From an uncultured Lachnospiraceae bacterium (GTDB lineage Bacteria > Bacillota_A > Clostridia > Lachnospirales > Lachnospiraceae), in the NCBI GenBank assembly GCA_902795835.1, contig CADBNA010000103.1, positions 1 through 14,280 on the forward strand: a stretch of 14,280 nucleotides of DNA. Direction: 5' to 3'. Under the pieces are notes generated by a model. The model ran no database searches and had not been told where the DNA came from. It worked only from the letters and a program-made list of their open reading frames with translations. This document shows positions 5,964 to 14,280 of this stretch, in pieces. Numbering within the stretch: the stretch's first letter is position 1; every line of letters begins with the position of its first letter. Both the position numbers and the translations under genes were made by a program.

Positions 5964-7731
5964 AGAAAGAAGCGGCATCATAACCGAAATCAACGGTCCG
6001 GTCATCTTCCTGAAGGACGCTCCCGATTTCCGCATGGGTGAAATGGTGTATGTGGGCAAAGACCGGCTGGTCGGGGAAGTGATCGGCCTGAACAGGGGCC
6101 TTACAACCATACAGGTATACGAAGAGACCTCCGGGCTGCGGCCCGGCAGCCGTGTCATCGGGACGGGCGACGCCATTTCCGTTCTTCTGGGCCCGGGCAT
6201 CCTGAACAATATCTACGACGGCGTGCAGCGCCCGCTGTCCGTCATAGCGGAACAGTCCGGCACGTATATCGGCCGCGGGGTGTCGGCGTCTGCCCTCGAT
6301 ATGGAAAAAACCTGGCATGTTCACGTTGCCGTGCAGGAAGGCCGGACAGTCGGCGGAGGCACCGTCATCGCAGAGGTGCAGGAGACGCCGAGCATCGTGC
6401 ACCGCTCCATGGTCCCGCCCTCCATCGACACAGCAGAGGTAACCTGGGCCGCTCCGGACGGAGAGTATACCGTCACGGACCCGATTGCCCGCATCCGCTG
6501 CACGGACGGAAGAGAAGAAACCCTGACGCTCTGCCAGCGCTGGCCCATCCGCAGGGCCCGGCCGACAGCACGTCACTATGCTTCCTCCGAGCCCCTGGTC
6601 ACCGGCCAGCGGATCCTGGATACCATGTTTCCCATTGCAAAAGGAGGAACGGCAGCCATTCCCGGCGGATTCGGAACCGGCAAGACCATGCTGCAGCACG
6701 CAGTCGCAAAATGGTCGGATGCGGATATCATTATCTATGTCGGCTGCGGAGAGCGGGGAAATGAGATGACACAGGTGCTGGAAGAGTTTTCCGAGCTGAC
6801 GGATCCCCGCACGGGCAATCCTCTGATGGACCGCACGGTTCTGATCGCCAACACTTCCAATATGCCCGTGGCCGCACGTGAGGCTTCTATCTATACCGGG
6901 CTGACGCTGGCGGAATATTACCGCGATATGGGCTATGATGTGGCCATCATGGCCGATTCCACATCCCGGTGGGCGGAGGCTCTCCGGGAGCTCTCCGGCC
7001 GCCTGGAGGAGATGCCGGCTGAGGAAGGCTATCCCGCATACCTGGCCTCCCGCCTGTCTGCTTTCTATGAGCGGGCCGGCATGATGCAGAATCTGAACGG
7101 AACCGAGGGGAGCGTTTCCATCATCGGGGCCGTCTCGCCGCAGGGCGGTGATTTTTCGGAGCCTGTCACCATGAACACCAAGCGGTATGTGCGCTGCTTC
7201 TGGGGGCTGGACAAGTCGCTGGCATATGCCCGGCATTTCCCGGCCATTCAGTGGCTGGACAGCTACAGTGAATATGTCGGAGACCTCTCGGCATGGTATG
7301 CGGCAAATGCAGACAAGAAATTCATCAGCGACCGCATGCAGTTTGTTGCCCTGCTGAACCAGGAGCACTCGCTGATGGAAATCGTCAAGCTGATCGGATC
7401 GGATGTTCTCCCGGATGACCAGAAACTCACGCTGGAGATCGCAAGGGTCATCAGGCTGGGCTTTCTGCAGCAGAATGCCTTCCACCCGGAGGACGCATGC
7501 GTCCCCATCCAGAAGCAGTTCCTGATGATGGAGACGATCCTCTATCTCTATGAAAAGGCAAAAGCCCTGATCACGATGGGGCATCCCATGTCGGTGCTCA
7601 AAGAGAGCAATATTTTTGACAGGGTCATTGCCATCAAGTATGATGTGCCGAATGGCAAACCGGAGCTGTTCGACGATTACCGCGCCGCCATTGACAGCTT
7701 TTACAGCGAAGTGCTCGAGAAAAACGGATAA
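5956..7731 (+). CDS. ntpA: V-type ATP synthase catalytic subunit A
   Basis: NtpA is the ATP-hydrolysing or ATP-synthesising subunit; three copies alternate with three NtpB in the head. The 591-residue protein, a normal length, opens with the beta-barrel domain ([13 protein letters not shown]). The nucleotide-binding core has the Walker A motif GGFGTGKT at 237-244 (K243), the catalytic glutamate E266 in GCGERGNEM, and the Walker [14 protein letters not shown] segment with D334. The strongly conserved [20 protein letters not shown] region and a helical C-terminal domain follow. The P-loop reads GGFGTGKT where Thermus and Enterococcus types read GPFGSGKT; from memory the Gly form is common in clostridial and spirochaete-like enzymes. 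The start at 5956 overlaps ntpE by 8 bp. ntpB follows after 13 bp. Confidence 0.98.
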   Translation: MAEERSGIITEINGPVIFLKDAPDFRMGEMVYVGKDRLVGEVIGLNRGLTTIQVYEETSGLRPGSRVIGTGDAISVLLGPGILNNIYDGVQRPLSVIAEQSGTYIGRGVSASALDMEKTWHVHVAVQEGRTVGGGTVIAEVQETPSIVHRSMVPPSIDTAEVTWAAPDGEYTVTDPIARIRCTDGREETLTLCQRWPIRRARPTARHYASSEPLVTGQRILDTMFPIAKGGTAAIPGGFGTGKTMLQHAVAKWSDADIIIYVGCGERGNEMTQVLEEFSELTDPRTGNPLMDRTVLIANTSNMPVAAREASIYTGLTLAEYYRDMGYDVAIMADSTSRWAEALRELSGRLEEMPAEEGYPAYLASRLSAFYERAGMMQNLNGTEGSVSIIGAVSPQGGDFSEPVTMNTKRYVRCFWGLDKSLAYARHFPAIQWLDSYSEYVGDLSAWYAANADKKFISDRMQFVALLNQEHSLMEIVKLIGSDVLPDDQKLTLEIARVIRLGFLQQNAFHPEDACVPIQKQFLMMETILYLYEKAKALITMGHPMSVLKESNIFDRVIAIKYDVPNGKPELFDDYRAAIDSFYSEVLEKNG

Positions 7732-7744
7732 CAGGAGCAGGCAT

Positions 7745-9154
7745 ATGGCTATAGAATATCTGGGGCTGAGTGAAATCAACGGCCCTCTGGTCGTACTGGA
7801 GGGTGTAAGAAACGCGGCCTATGACGAAATTGTAGAGTTCCACATCAGAGAGGGCGGCGAAATAAAGCTGGGCCGCATCATTACCTCCTGGGAAGACAAG
7901 GTTCTGATCCAGGTCTTTGAGGGCACGGAAGGCCTTTCGCTGGAAAATGCCCGCGTCCGCCTGACCGGACACCCGATGGAGGTGGCTCTCTCCGAAGAAA
8001 TGCTCGGACGCACCTTTGACGGAATCGGTAAACCGATCGACGGCCTGGGGCCGATTACATCCTCACTGCGCAGAGACGTCAACGGCCTGCCCATGAATCC
8101 CGTCAGAAGGCAGTACCCCCGGAACTACATCCGGACAGGCATTTCATCCATCGACGGACTTGTCACGCTCATCCGCGGGCAGAAGCTGCCTGTATTCTCC
8201 GGCAACGGCATGCCGCACGACAGGCTGGCCGCCCAGATCGTTCAGCAGGCCTCTCTGGGGGAGGATTCGGATGAAAAGTTTGCCATCGTATTTGCCGCCA
8301 TGGGTGTCAAGTACGATGTGGCGGAGTTTTTCCGGAGAACCTTTGAGGAGAGCGGCGTGTCCGATCACGTCGTCATGTTCCTGAACCTGGCAAACGATCC
8401 TGTCGTGGAACGGCTGATCACACCAAAGATCGCACTCACCACGGCGGAATACCTGGCCTTTGAGAAGAACATGCATATTCTGGTGATTCTCACGGACATC
8501 ACCTCGTTCTGCGAGGCCATGCGCGAAGTCTCTTCCTCCAAAGGAGAGATCCCCTCCAGAAAGGGGTATCCCGGCTATCTGTACAGCGAGCTGGCCGCTC
8601 TGTATGAGCGCGCGGGCATTGTAAGCGGAACGGAAGGCTCCGTGACGCAGATTCCTATCCTGACCATGCCCAATGATGATATCACCCACCCGATCCCGGA
8701 TCTGACCGGCTACATCACGGAAGGCCAGATCGTGCTGGACCGGAATCTTCACGGACAGGGGATCTATCCCCCCATCTCCGTGCTGCCCTCCCTGTCCCGT
8801 CTGATGAAGGACGGCATCGGAGAAGGCTACACCCGGGCAGACCACCAAGATCTGGCCAACCAGCTGTTTTCCTGTTATGCAAAGGTCGGAGATGCCCGCG
8901 CGCTGGCATCCGTCATCGGAGAAGATGAACTGTCCGCCCTGGACAAACAATACCTGGTCTTCGGCCGCGAATTTGAAAAACGCTTTATCAGCCAGAGTCC
9001 GGAAGAAAACAGGACGATCACGCAGACGCTGGATATCGGATGGGATCTGCTGGGACTGCTGCCCCGGGAAGAGCTCGACCGCGTGGACACAAAGCTGCTG
9101 GATCAGTGGTACCATGCCGCATCCTCCGGCAAGGATGCCGATTCACAGTCTTGA
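7745..9154 (+). CDS. ntpB: V-type ATP synthase subunit B
   Basis: NtpB is the non-catalytic partner of NtpA and supplies the arginine finger to each active site. The 469-residue protein starts [20 protein letters not shown]. The frame is open upstream, but the ATG at 7745 has AGGAG at 7733-7737 and matches the family N-terminus. At the position of a Walker A it has the degenerate [15 protein letters not shown] typical of subunit B, so it should bind but not hydrolyse nucleotide. [20 protein letters not shown] and [18 protein letters not shown] are family hallmarks. R352 in PSLSRLMK matches the arginine finger position. It starts 13 bp after ntpA and is followed by ntpD after 28 bp. Confidence 0.98.
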   Translation: MAIEYLGLSEINGPLVVLEGVRNAAYDEIVEFHIREGGEIKLGRIITSWEDKVLIQVFEGTEGLSLENARVRLTGHPMEVALSEEMLGRTFDGIGKPIDGLGPITSSLRRDVNGLPMNPVRRQYPRNYIRTGISSIDGLVTLIRGQKLPVFSGNGMPHDRLAAQIVQQASLGEDSDEKFAIVFAAMGVKYDVAEFFRRTFEESGVSDHVVMFLNLANDPVVERLITPKIALTTAEYLAFEKNMHILVILTDITSFCEAMREVSSSKGEIPSRKGYPGYLYSELAALYERAGIVSGTEGSVTQIPILTMPNDDITHPIPDLTGYITEGQIVLDRNLHGQGIYPPISVLPSLSRLMKDGIGEGYTRADHQDLANQLFSCYAKVGDARALASVIGEDELSALDKQYLVFGREFEKRFISQSPEENRTITQTLDIGWDLLGLLPREELDRVDTKLLDQWYHAASSGKDADSQS

Positions 9155-9182
9155 TTGCCGCTGACTGCAGAAAGGACTGCAT

Positions 9183-9800
9183 ATGGATCCCACAACATTT
9201 CCCACAAAGGGCAATCTGATACTCGCGAGAAACTCTCTGGTTCTGGGACGGATGGGCTATGACCTCATGGACCGGAAGCGCAACATCCTGATCCGCGAAA
9301 TCACGGAGCTGATCCAGAAAGCGCAGGATGTACAGTCGCAGATTGATGAAACCTTCCGTACCGCTTATGCGGCCCTTCAGAAGGCCAATATAGAGAACGG
9401 CATCAACCGCGTCAAAATGATTGCGGAAACGGTCCCTGTCGATGAGAGCATCCGGGTCAAATTCCGAAGTGTCATGGGCGTGGATATCCCCCTGGTCGAA
9501 TCTTCCGGCACAGATCTGAAGCCTACCTTTGCCTTCTATACGGTCCATGAATCTCTCGAAGAGGCCCGGATCGCTTTTTCCCGTGTAAAGGAGCTGACCC
9601 TGCAGCTCTCGATGATCGAAAACGCCGCCTATCGTCTGGCGATGAACATCAAGAAGACCCAGAAACGGGCCAATGCGCTGCAGAATATCACCATCCCCCA
9701 CTATGAGCAGCTTGTCCGGAATATCAGCGACGCGCTGGAGGAAAAAGAGAGGGAAGAGTTTACCCGCCTGAAAGTCATAAAAAGAGGTCTCCGCCGGTGA
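9183..9800 (+). CDS. ntpD: V-type ATP synthase subunit D (central rotor shaft)
   Basis: NtpD is the long antiparallel coiled coil that passes through the A3B3 head and couples its conformational changes to ring rotation; it is the functional counterpart of F-ATPase gamma. The 205-residue protein begins MDPTTFPTKGNLILARNSL, the conserved D start with the TKGNL motif. It is helical at both ends, with the C-terminal RANALQNITIPHYEQLVRNI being strongly conserved. AAAGGA at 9171-9176 lies 6 bases before the ATG. It is the last gene of the operon. Its final codons (KRGLRR and the TGA) lie within the terminator hairpin. No ntpH or ntpJ (potassium transporter) follows, unlike in Enterococcus hirae. 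Confidence 0.97.
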   Translation: MDPTTFPTKGNLILARNSLVLGRMGYDLMDRKRNILIREITELIQKAQDVQSQIDETFRTAYAALQKANIENGINRVKMIAETVPVDESIRVKFRSVMGVDIPLVESSGTDLKPTFAFYTVHESLEEARIAFSRVKELTLQLSMIENAAYRLAMNIKKTQKRANALQNITIPHYEQLVRNISDALEEKEREEFTRLKVIKRGLRR

Positions 9801-9813
9801 GACCTCTTTTTTT
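9781..9813 (+). terminator. Rho-independent terminator of the V-ATPase operon
   Basis: AAAGAGGTCTC at 9781-9791 pairs perfectly with GAGACCTCTTT at 9799-9809 around a 7-base loop, followed by a T-run (9807-9813). The ntpD stop codon (9798-9800) lies within the hairpin. Read on the minus strand, the same hairpin is followed by five T (complement of 9779-9783), so it may work in both directions. Confidence 0.95.
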
Positions 9814-10019
9814 ACAGATTTGTTACATAATTTTTATTATCGTCTGACTATTTAGGGATTCCTTCACACAATTTCGGGGACATCTTTTCTGTTTTTTTAC
9901 TTCCGGATTGTCAAGTGTTTTTTATGATTTTCTGACCGGAACTCTACTTTTGGATGTTTCTCACAAAACGTCCGTTCGCTGTGTTTTCTTATGTAACTGC
10001 GTTATTTCACCCTGTTTTT

Positions 10020-10092
10020 TGTTGATAATGTGGATAGCATGGTGGATAACTCCATAAACAGCCATTTTGCAAGGGTTTGCAATTGTGGATAA
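10020..10092 (-). promoter_or_regulatory. Cluster of four DnaA-box-like sites
   Basis: On the minus strand the consensus DnaA box is TTATNCACA, which reads TGTGGATAA on the plus strand when N is C. The plus strand shows TGTTGATAA (10020-10028), TGTGGATAG (10029-10037, directly abutting), GGTGGATAA (10041-10049) and TGTGGATAA (10084-10092). One is a perfect match and three have one mismatch, all in the same orientation. Two of them share the longer minus-strand string GAGTTATCCAC. Clusters like this bind DnaA at oriC and at secondary sites such as the DnaA-box clusters of Bacillus. No dnaA or dnaN gene is nearby. Confidence 0.6.
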
Positions 10093-10104
10093 CTCTGAGC
10101 CGGA

Positions 10105-10149
10105 AAACAGGCCGGGCGGAGCCTCATCCCGGTTCCGTCCGGCCTGTTT
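10105..10149 (-). terminator. Large hairpin, probable terminator of the addA-aminotransferase operon
   Basis: AAACAGGCCGG at 10105-10115 pairs perfectly with CCGGCCTGTTT at 10139-10149. In plus-strand RNA the stem extends to 19 pairs (10105-10123 with 10131-10149), including two G-U pairs, around a 7-base loop. On the minus strand it follows the aminotransferase stop by about 70 bases and is followed by TTTT. On the plus strand only three T follow. The T-tracts are short in both directions, so termination is likely but not certain, and the strand is uncertain. Confidence 0.55.
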
Positions 10150-10219
10150 GTGCACTTTTATGATCCCCGAATTTTTCATACAATTCAGGCAGTTTTTTTG
10201 CCGCTGAAAGATTCAGAAT

Positions 10220-11410
10220 TCAGGAGCGGTATGCATCGGCCAGCGCACGGAAGGCCGGAAGGCTCCTTCTGATCTGTTCCTCCGATACACAATAGGAGAT
10301 TCTTACATAGCCCGGCATGCCAAAGCTGTCAGACGGAACCAGCAGGAGTTCCTGTTCTTTTGCCTTTTCGCAGAAAGCGCCCGCATCCTCCTCCATCGCC
10401 TTTACAAACAGATAGAACGCGCCGTCCGGATACACGCAGGTATATCCGTATTCCGTCAGCGCTCCGTACAGAAGGTCCCTGTTTTTCCGGTACGCCTCAA
10501 GATCCGAGACCTGCCCGACACACCTCTCGATCACATGCTGCAGCAGGCTGGGCGCGCACACATAGCCCAGCGCACGGCCGGCGCCGCAGACGCCTGCGTA
10601 CAGATCCCCGGCTTCGGCCGCCTCATCCGGGACCAGAATATACCCGATCCTCTCTCCGGGAAGCGACAGCGATTTGCTGAAGGAATAGCAGACAACCGTA
10701 TCGTCATAATATTTCGTCAGGTACGGCACCTCCAGAGAGCTGTCAAAGACAAGCTCCCGGTACGGCTCGTCCGCGATCAGATAGATCACCGTCCCGTACT
10801 CCTTCTCTTTCTCCCGCAGAAGCTCCGCCAGCTGTGCGATGCACGCCGCCTTATAGACCACGCCGGAGGGGTTGTTGGGGGAATTCAGGATGATGGCCTT
10901 TGTCTTCGGTCCGATTGCCTTCCGGAAGGCATCCAGGTCCAGCTGCAGCGTGTCCGGATTGCAGGGCACAGGAGTAAAGACAGCGCCTGCCGACTCGGCA
11001 AAGACACGGTATTCCGGGAAAAACGGCGCGGGGGTGAGCACCTCTTCGCCCGGGCATATGACAGCACCCAGGGTAATGCGCAGGGAGGCAGCCGCCCCGC
11101 AGGTCATATATAGGTTGTCCGCCCGGAAGGACGTCTCGAAACGACGGTTAAGGTCATCCGCGATTGCCTTGCGGGTGCCGGCATCGCCCTGTGCGGATGT
11201 ATATCCGTGCAGATAGATATCCGGCTTTTCCGCCAGAAGGTCCCGGATTGCTTCGTTGACGCAGGCAGGGGCGGGAACGCTGGGGTTGCCCAGACTGAAA
11301 TCGAACACATTCTCCGCGCCGATCTCGGCCTTTCTCTTGTTTCCGTATTCAAAGATATCACGGATTACGGATCTGGTTTTTCCCAGCGACATCATTTTCT
11401 CATTGAGCAT
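10220..11410 (-). CDS. Class I/II PLP-dependent aminotransferase
   Basis: This 396-residue cytoplasmic fold-type I enzyme should transfer amino groups between an amino acid and a 2-oxo acid using pyridoxal phosphate. Diagnostic residues are all present: N180 in SPNNPSG, D214 and Y217 in ADEPYREL, the Schiff-base lysine K246 in SFSKSLSLPGERIGY with R254, and the substrate carboxylate arginine R370 in GYVRISYC. FSLGNPSVPAP at about 38-48 is typical of the aspartate/aromatic aminotransferase subgroup. Substrate preference (aspartate, aromatic, alanine) cannot be read from sequence, so no symbol is given. The ATG at 11410 has AAAGGAG about 9 bases upstream. That site overlaps the addA stop codon (TAA, 11425-11427), implying translational coupling with addA. 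Length is normal and no residue is missing. Confidence 0.95.
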   Translation of the reverse strand: MLNEKMMSLGKTRSVIRDIFEYGNKRKAEIGAENVFDFSLGNPSVPAPACVNEAIRDLLAEKPDIYLHGYTSAQGDAGTRKAIADDLNRRFETSFRADNLYMTCGAAASLRITLGAVICPGEEVLTPAPFFPEYRVFAESAGAVFTPVPCNPDTLQLDLDAFRKAIGPKTKAIILNSPNNPSGVVYKAACIAQLAELLREKEKEYGTVIYLIADEPYRELVFDSSLEVPYLTKYYDDTVVCYSFSKSLSLPGERIGYILVPDEAAEAGDLYAGVCGAGRALGYVCAPSLLQHVIERCVGQVSDLEAYRKNRDLLYGALTEYGYTCVYPDGAFYLFVKAMEEDAGAFCEKAKEQELLLVPSDSFGMPGYVRISYCVSEEQIRRSLPAFRALADAYRS

Positions 11411-11424
11411 AGTGCGGTTCTCCT

Positions 11425-14280
11425 TTATTGATTGGCAGGCACCCGGATCTCCCGTCCGAGCGCCACGGAATACAGGTACATCTCCTTTACGGGAACGCCG
11501 GTGATGGTTTCCAGCGCCCTTCTGTACAGGGCAAGCTGCGGCGCATATTTATCCCTGAGCTCGTGTCCGTCGGAAGAAAAGACCCGGTCCGTCTTGTAAT
11601 CTACCAGAATGTACCCGTCCAGTTCTTCAAACCAGGCATCGATCACACCCTGAACAAGGATATTTTCCCCCTCCGGCCAGTTCTTGTCAATCTCTTTTGC
11701 CGGGATATCCAGCACAAAAGGCCGCTCCCGCCAGAGCTTCCCTCTCAGGGCCGCATCCCGCATCCTGCCGCCGATGCCCGAGTGAAGAAAAGCCGCAATA
11801 TCGGCCGGATCGACAGCCGCCATCTCATCCGCCTTCAGCTGGCCCCTCTCAGCCATTCCGGAAAGCTGCGAGCGGATCGCCTCCTGTTCTTCCCGCATCC
11901 GAAGGTCTTTCACTTCCGCGCCTGATTCGGAAGGCCCCTCTTCCGCGCCGGATCCCAGGGCTGCATAGTCCAGCAGCTCCAGCACATGATGATAGATGGT
12001 TCCCCGGGCAGCTCCGGAGGGCGCCCCGCCTGCGGACGTCCTCATGAATTCGGGAATGTAGGGGATGATCTCTTCCTCCGGATACAGTCTCTCGCCGCTC
12101 TCCTCCTGCATCGCTTCAATAGAAGCCTTCTTGATCTCCGTCACGGTCATTTTGGCCGGCAGATTCGCCGCCGCTTCAAAAGGATACCGGAACTGTTCTT
12201 TCTTTTCCAGGAATTCTATGATTCCGGCCTGTTCTTCTGCGCACGCGGCAGCAGACTGCAGCAGCTCTTTCCGGAGTGCTGCCAGGCGGTCAGCCGCCTT
12301 CCTGTCCGGAGCCGTTTCTTCCCGGTCCGCGGCGTCCGGACTGACAAGCCGTACCTGAACCGTCTTCATAAACGGGCCTGCCTGCAGAATCCAGTCCAGC
12401 GGGCAGCGCGCGCCGGAAAGATGGTGATATCCGGAGGCTTCCGAGGATAGCGGAATCTGATCCGCATTCTTGATGGTTCCGGTCAGGATCAGCTTTTCCC
12501 TGGCGCGGGTCATGGCCACATACAGGATCCGCAGCTCCTCGCTGAGCATGTCGCGGGCACAGGCCGAGCGGATCGCCTGCCGGACCAGGGACGGACGCCG
12601 GACCCGCAGCTCCCGGTCCACGGCATACAGCCCTGTACCCAGAAGATGATGGAGAAGGACCGGGCTCTTCTGGTCCTGCGTGTTGAACTGTTTTCCCAGT
12701 CCGGATACTATGACCACCGGGTATTCCAGTCCCTTGCTCTTGTGTATGGTAGTCACCCGGACAATGTCTTCCGCCTCCGAGAACAGGCTGACTTCTCCGT
12801 CATCGACCGAGTAATTCTGCATTCTCTCTATATATCGTATGAAATTAAACAGGCCGGTATCGCCGGTTTTCTCAAAGGCCGCCGCCTTCTCCACCAGCAT
12901 CCGCAGATTTGCCTGCCTCTGCGCCCCTCCGGGCATGGATGAGGCATATTCCCCGTATCCGGTATCCTCCAGGATCTTCCGGATCAGTTCGTGCACAGCC
13001 ATCACCGGGGCTTCTTCTCTCCAGTTCTCCAGCATCCGGCAGAAACGATTCAGTTTTTTCTGTTCGCCTGCCATGCTGCAGACGGCATCATACAGGGACA
13101 GATCCGGACAGGCGATCCGGAGCTGTGCCAGTTCCGCGTCAGTGCAGCCAACCATGGGAGACCGCAGAACGGCGGCCAGGGGGATGTCCCATCTGGGGTT
13201 GTCGGTAATCCGCAGGCAATGCAGGACCGTAACCACCTCGGGGACGGAAAAATATCCTTCCCTGGACTGGGTGTAGGCCGGAATTCCCTCCTCCTTCAGT
13301 ACCTGCACAAATATGTCGGCCCAGCCGGCCGCAGACCGCAGGAGGACGACACAGTCCCGGTACTGCAGCGGCCGCATGCAGCCGCTGTCTCTGTCGCAGA
13401 CCTGCATGGTTTTCATCAGTTCCCGCAGGCGCGCGGCTGCCGCCCGGGCCTCAGCCCTCACCCTCTGCTCCTTCTGGCGGAGGCCTGCGCTGCTGTCATC
13501 CGCAGGCAGCGTCTCCACAAGGATCAGCTCCGTATCATCCTGTCCGGGACTGTCCGGCTCCGGATACGACGCACCGGGATAGAGGGCTGCGTCATCATCA
13601 TATACGATCCCTCCCAGCTTCTCCTGCATCAGCTGCCGGAAAAGCAGATTGACCGCATCCAGCACCTGCACGCGGCTGCGGAAATTCCGGCTGAGATCGA
13701 TGCGCAGGCCGGCCCTTTCCGTATCTGAACTGTGTTCCGGATCATGCATATAGCTGTGGGCTTTTTCCAGAAACAGCTCCGGTCTGGCATTCCGGAACCC
13801 GTAGATGGACTGCTTAATGTCTCCCACCATGAACCGGTTGTGTTTTCCGCAGCCGGCGCCGGAGACAGCATCCAGGAGGGCCTCCTGAATGTAATTGCTG
13901 TCCTGGTATTCGTCTGTCATGATTTCATCAAACTGCAGCGACATCTCCCGCGCCGCCTGGCTGGGCCTGAAGCTTCCGTCCTCTCCTCTCTCCAGCAGGA
14001 TCTCCAGTGCGAAATGCTCCAGATCCGAGTAGTCGCATATATTTTTCCTGCGTTTCGCCTTTGCGCAGGCCGCACGGTATTCTTTAACCAGGCGGACCAT
14101 TTCCTCCGCATACAGCCGCAGAGAGCCGAGTTCGTCCAGAATCTCCTCTTCTGTCAGGACGAAAAAACTGTTCCGCAGGTCCGTCAGAAGTTTCCGAAAG
14201 CTTTCCCGTCCCTCTCTGGCCTGCCGGCGGATCCCGGGGTCCTCATCCTCTCCGGGTTTCGCGCCTGAAAGTCTCGCAAA
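11425..14280 (-). CDS. addA: AddA helicase-nuclease subunit, C-terminal about 950 residues (start outside window)
   Basis: AddA, with AddB, processes double-strand DNA ends for RecA-dependent repair, doing the job of RecBCD in Firmicutes. The frame is open from the right edge (14280) to the TAA at 11425, giving 951 codons. The ATG at 14100 is internal and not the start. Numbered from the edge, superfamily 1 helicase motifs follow in order: DEYQDSN (123-129), VGDIKQSIYGFRN (152-164), LSRNFRS (197-203), VTTIHKSKGLEY (509-520) and LYVAMTRAREKL (586-597). The C-terminal RecB-family nuclease domain shows GTIYHHVLELL, then D881 in QGVIDAWF and D894/K896 in VDYKTD, followed by YAPQLALYRRAL, so the nuclease looks active. 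AddA proteins are usually about 1,200 residues, so the missing part holds the Walker A region. addB would be expected just upstream, outside the window. Confidence 0.96.
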   Translation of the reverse strand, partial: FARLSGAKPGEDEDPGIRRQAREGRESFRKLLTDLRNSFFVLTEEEILDELGSLRLYAEEMVRLVKEYRAACAKAKRRKNICDYSDLEHFALEILLERGEDGSFRPSQAAREMSLQFDEIMTDEYQDSNYIQEALLDAVSGAGCGKHNRFMVGDIKQSIYGFRNARPELFLEKAHSYMHDPEHSSDTERAGLRIDLSRNFRSRVQVLDAVNLLFRQLMQEKLGGIVYDDDAALYPGASYPEPDSPGQDDTELILVETLPADDSSAGLRQKEQRVRAEARAAAARLRELMKTMQVCDRDSGCMRPLQYRDCVVLLRSAAGWADIFVQVLKEEGIPAYTQSREGYFSVPEVVTVLHCLRITDNPRWDIPLAAVLRSPMVGCTDAELAQLRIACPDLSLYDAVCSMAGEQKKLNRFCRMLENWREEAPVMAVHELIRKILEDTGYGEYASSMPGGAQRQANLRMLVEKAAAFEKTGDTGLFNFIRYIERMQNYSVDDGEVSLFSEAEDIVRVTTIHKSKGLEYPVVIVSGLGKQFNTQDQKSPVLLHHLLGTGLYAVDRELRVRRPSLVRQAIRSACARDMLSEELRILYVAMTRAREKLILTGTIKNADQIPLSSEASGYHHLSGARCPLDWILQAGPFMKTVQVRLVSPDAADREETAPDRKAADRLAALRKELLQSAAACAEEQAGIIEFLEKKEQFRYPFEAAANLPAKMTVTEIKKASIEAMQEESGERLYPEEEIIPYIPEFMRTSAGGAPSGAARGTIYHHVLELLDYAALGSGAEEGPSESGAEVKDLRMREEQEAIRSQLSGMAERGQLKADEMAAVDPADIAAFLHSGIGGRMRDAALRGKLWRERPFVLDIPAKEIDKNWPEGENILVQGVIDAWFEELDGYILVDYKTDRVFSSDGHELRDKYAPQLALYRRALETITGVPVKEMYLYSVALGREIRVPANQ

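Larger units (their letters stand above)
9801..10219. other. Long non-coding region between convergent operons
   Basis: This 419-bp region separates ntpD (plus) from the aminotransferase (minus). The left part (9814-10020) is AT-rich with several T-runs. The middle (10020-10092) holds a cluster of four DnaA-box-like 9-mers and two direct copies of TTTGCAA (10066-10072, 10076-10082). The right part contains a large hairpin (10105-10149) and a further AT-rich stretch. A 72-codon minus-strand frame covers 9961-10179 but has no ribosome binding site and runs through the hairpin, so I do not call it. A TTGACA hexamer occurs on the minus strand at 9909-9914 without a usable -10. No RNA gene was recognised. 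Confidence 0.75.

Noticed and set aside
6664..6687. Gly in place of Pro in the NtpA P-loop (GGFGTGKT) as a defective active site
   Set aside because: The lysine and threonine needed for nucleotide binding are present, and from memory this variant is common in clostridial V-type enzymes.
7616..7744. N-terminal extension of ntpB
   Set aside because: It lies in the 3' end of ntpA in another frame and encodes 43 residues unlike any subunit B. The ATG at 7745 has AGGAG and the family N-terminus.
9909..9914. TTGACA on the minus strand as the promoter of a small antisense RNA ending at the ntpD terminator
   Set aside because: The -35 is perfect, but at 16-18 bp spacing the -10 candidates match only 2-3 of 6 positions. 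It needs transcript data.
9961..10179. 72-codon minus-strand reading frame in the intergenic region
   Set aside because: It has no ribosome binding site, no recognisable family, and it runs through the GC-rich hairpin and the DnaA-box cluster. The open frame is likely incidental.
9814..10219. This region as the chromosomal replication origin
   Set aside because: DnaA boxes and AT-rich DNA are present, but flanking genes are convergent, no dnaA, dnaN, rpmH, gyrB or parAB is visible, and I saw no clear DnaA-trio track. A secondary cluster is the safer reading.
11697..13728. Several plus-strand reading frames of about 100-245 codons opposite addA
   Set aside because: They overlap the well-supported addA helicase and nuclease domains and show low-complexity, Arg/Pro/Ser-rich translations typical of antisense frames in GC-rich coding DNA.
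11425..14100. addA as a complete 891-residue gene starting at 14100
   Set aside because: The frame is open through to the window edge with AddA-like sequence, and the helicase Walker A region is still missing, so the start lies outside.

Overview
The window looks like a moderately GC-rich Firmicute of the class Clostridia, probably Lachnospiraceae-like. The evidence is the strong AAGGAGG-type ribosome binding sites, an AddA-type helicase-nuclease rather than RecBCD, and the gene order and protein style of a clostridial V-type ATP synthase. The taxonomic call is inference. Almost all of the DNA is coding and conventional.

Layout. Positions 1-113 (minus) hold the N-terminal third of a thioredoxin, cut by the window edge. 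It is preceded on the same strand by trmB (tRNA m7G46 methyltransferase, 225-905). A divergent intergenic region (906-1198) carries a good sigma-A-type promoter for trmB and a second promoter for the plus-strand operon. The second promoter overlaps a perfect 7-bp inverted repeat that could be an operator. Positions 1199-9800 (plus) form one tightly packed nine-gene operon for a complete bacterial V/A-type ATPase, in the order F(G/H)-C-I-K-G(F)-E-A-B-D. It ends in a textbook terminator whose stem contains the last codons and the stop codon of ntpD.

A 419-bp non-coding region (9801-10219) follows, lying between convergent transcription units. It is AT-rich on its left side. It contains four DnaA-box-like 9-mers within 73 bp (one perfect, three with one mismatch) and a large GC-rich hairpin. 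The minus strand from the right edge carries the C-terminal about 950 residues of AddA (start outside the window) and then, 14 bp later, a class I/II PLP-dependent aminotransferase.

How the parts work together. NtpA and NtpB form the ATP-hydrolysing or synthesising hexamer. NtpD, NtpG and NtpC form the central rotor and its docking collar. NtpK is the ion-carrying rotor ring and NtpI the stator channel. NtpE and NtpF form the peripheral stalks. All catalytic and ion-path residues I looked for are present, so the enzyme should be functional.

I did not find a clearly undescribed system. The items most worth a second look are the DnaA-box cluster away from any dnaA gene, the NtpK proteolipid with an N-terminal half that is not a proteolipid repeat and ends in a signal-peptidase-like motif, and the operator-like palindrome on the V-ATPase promoter.
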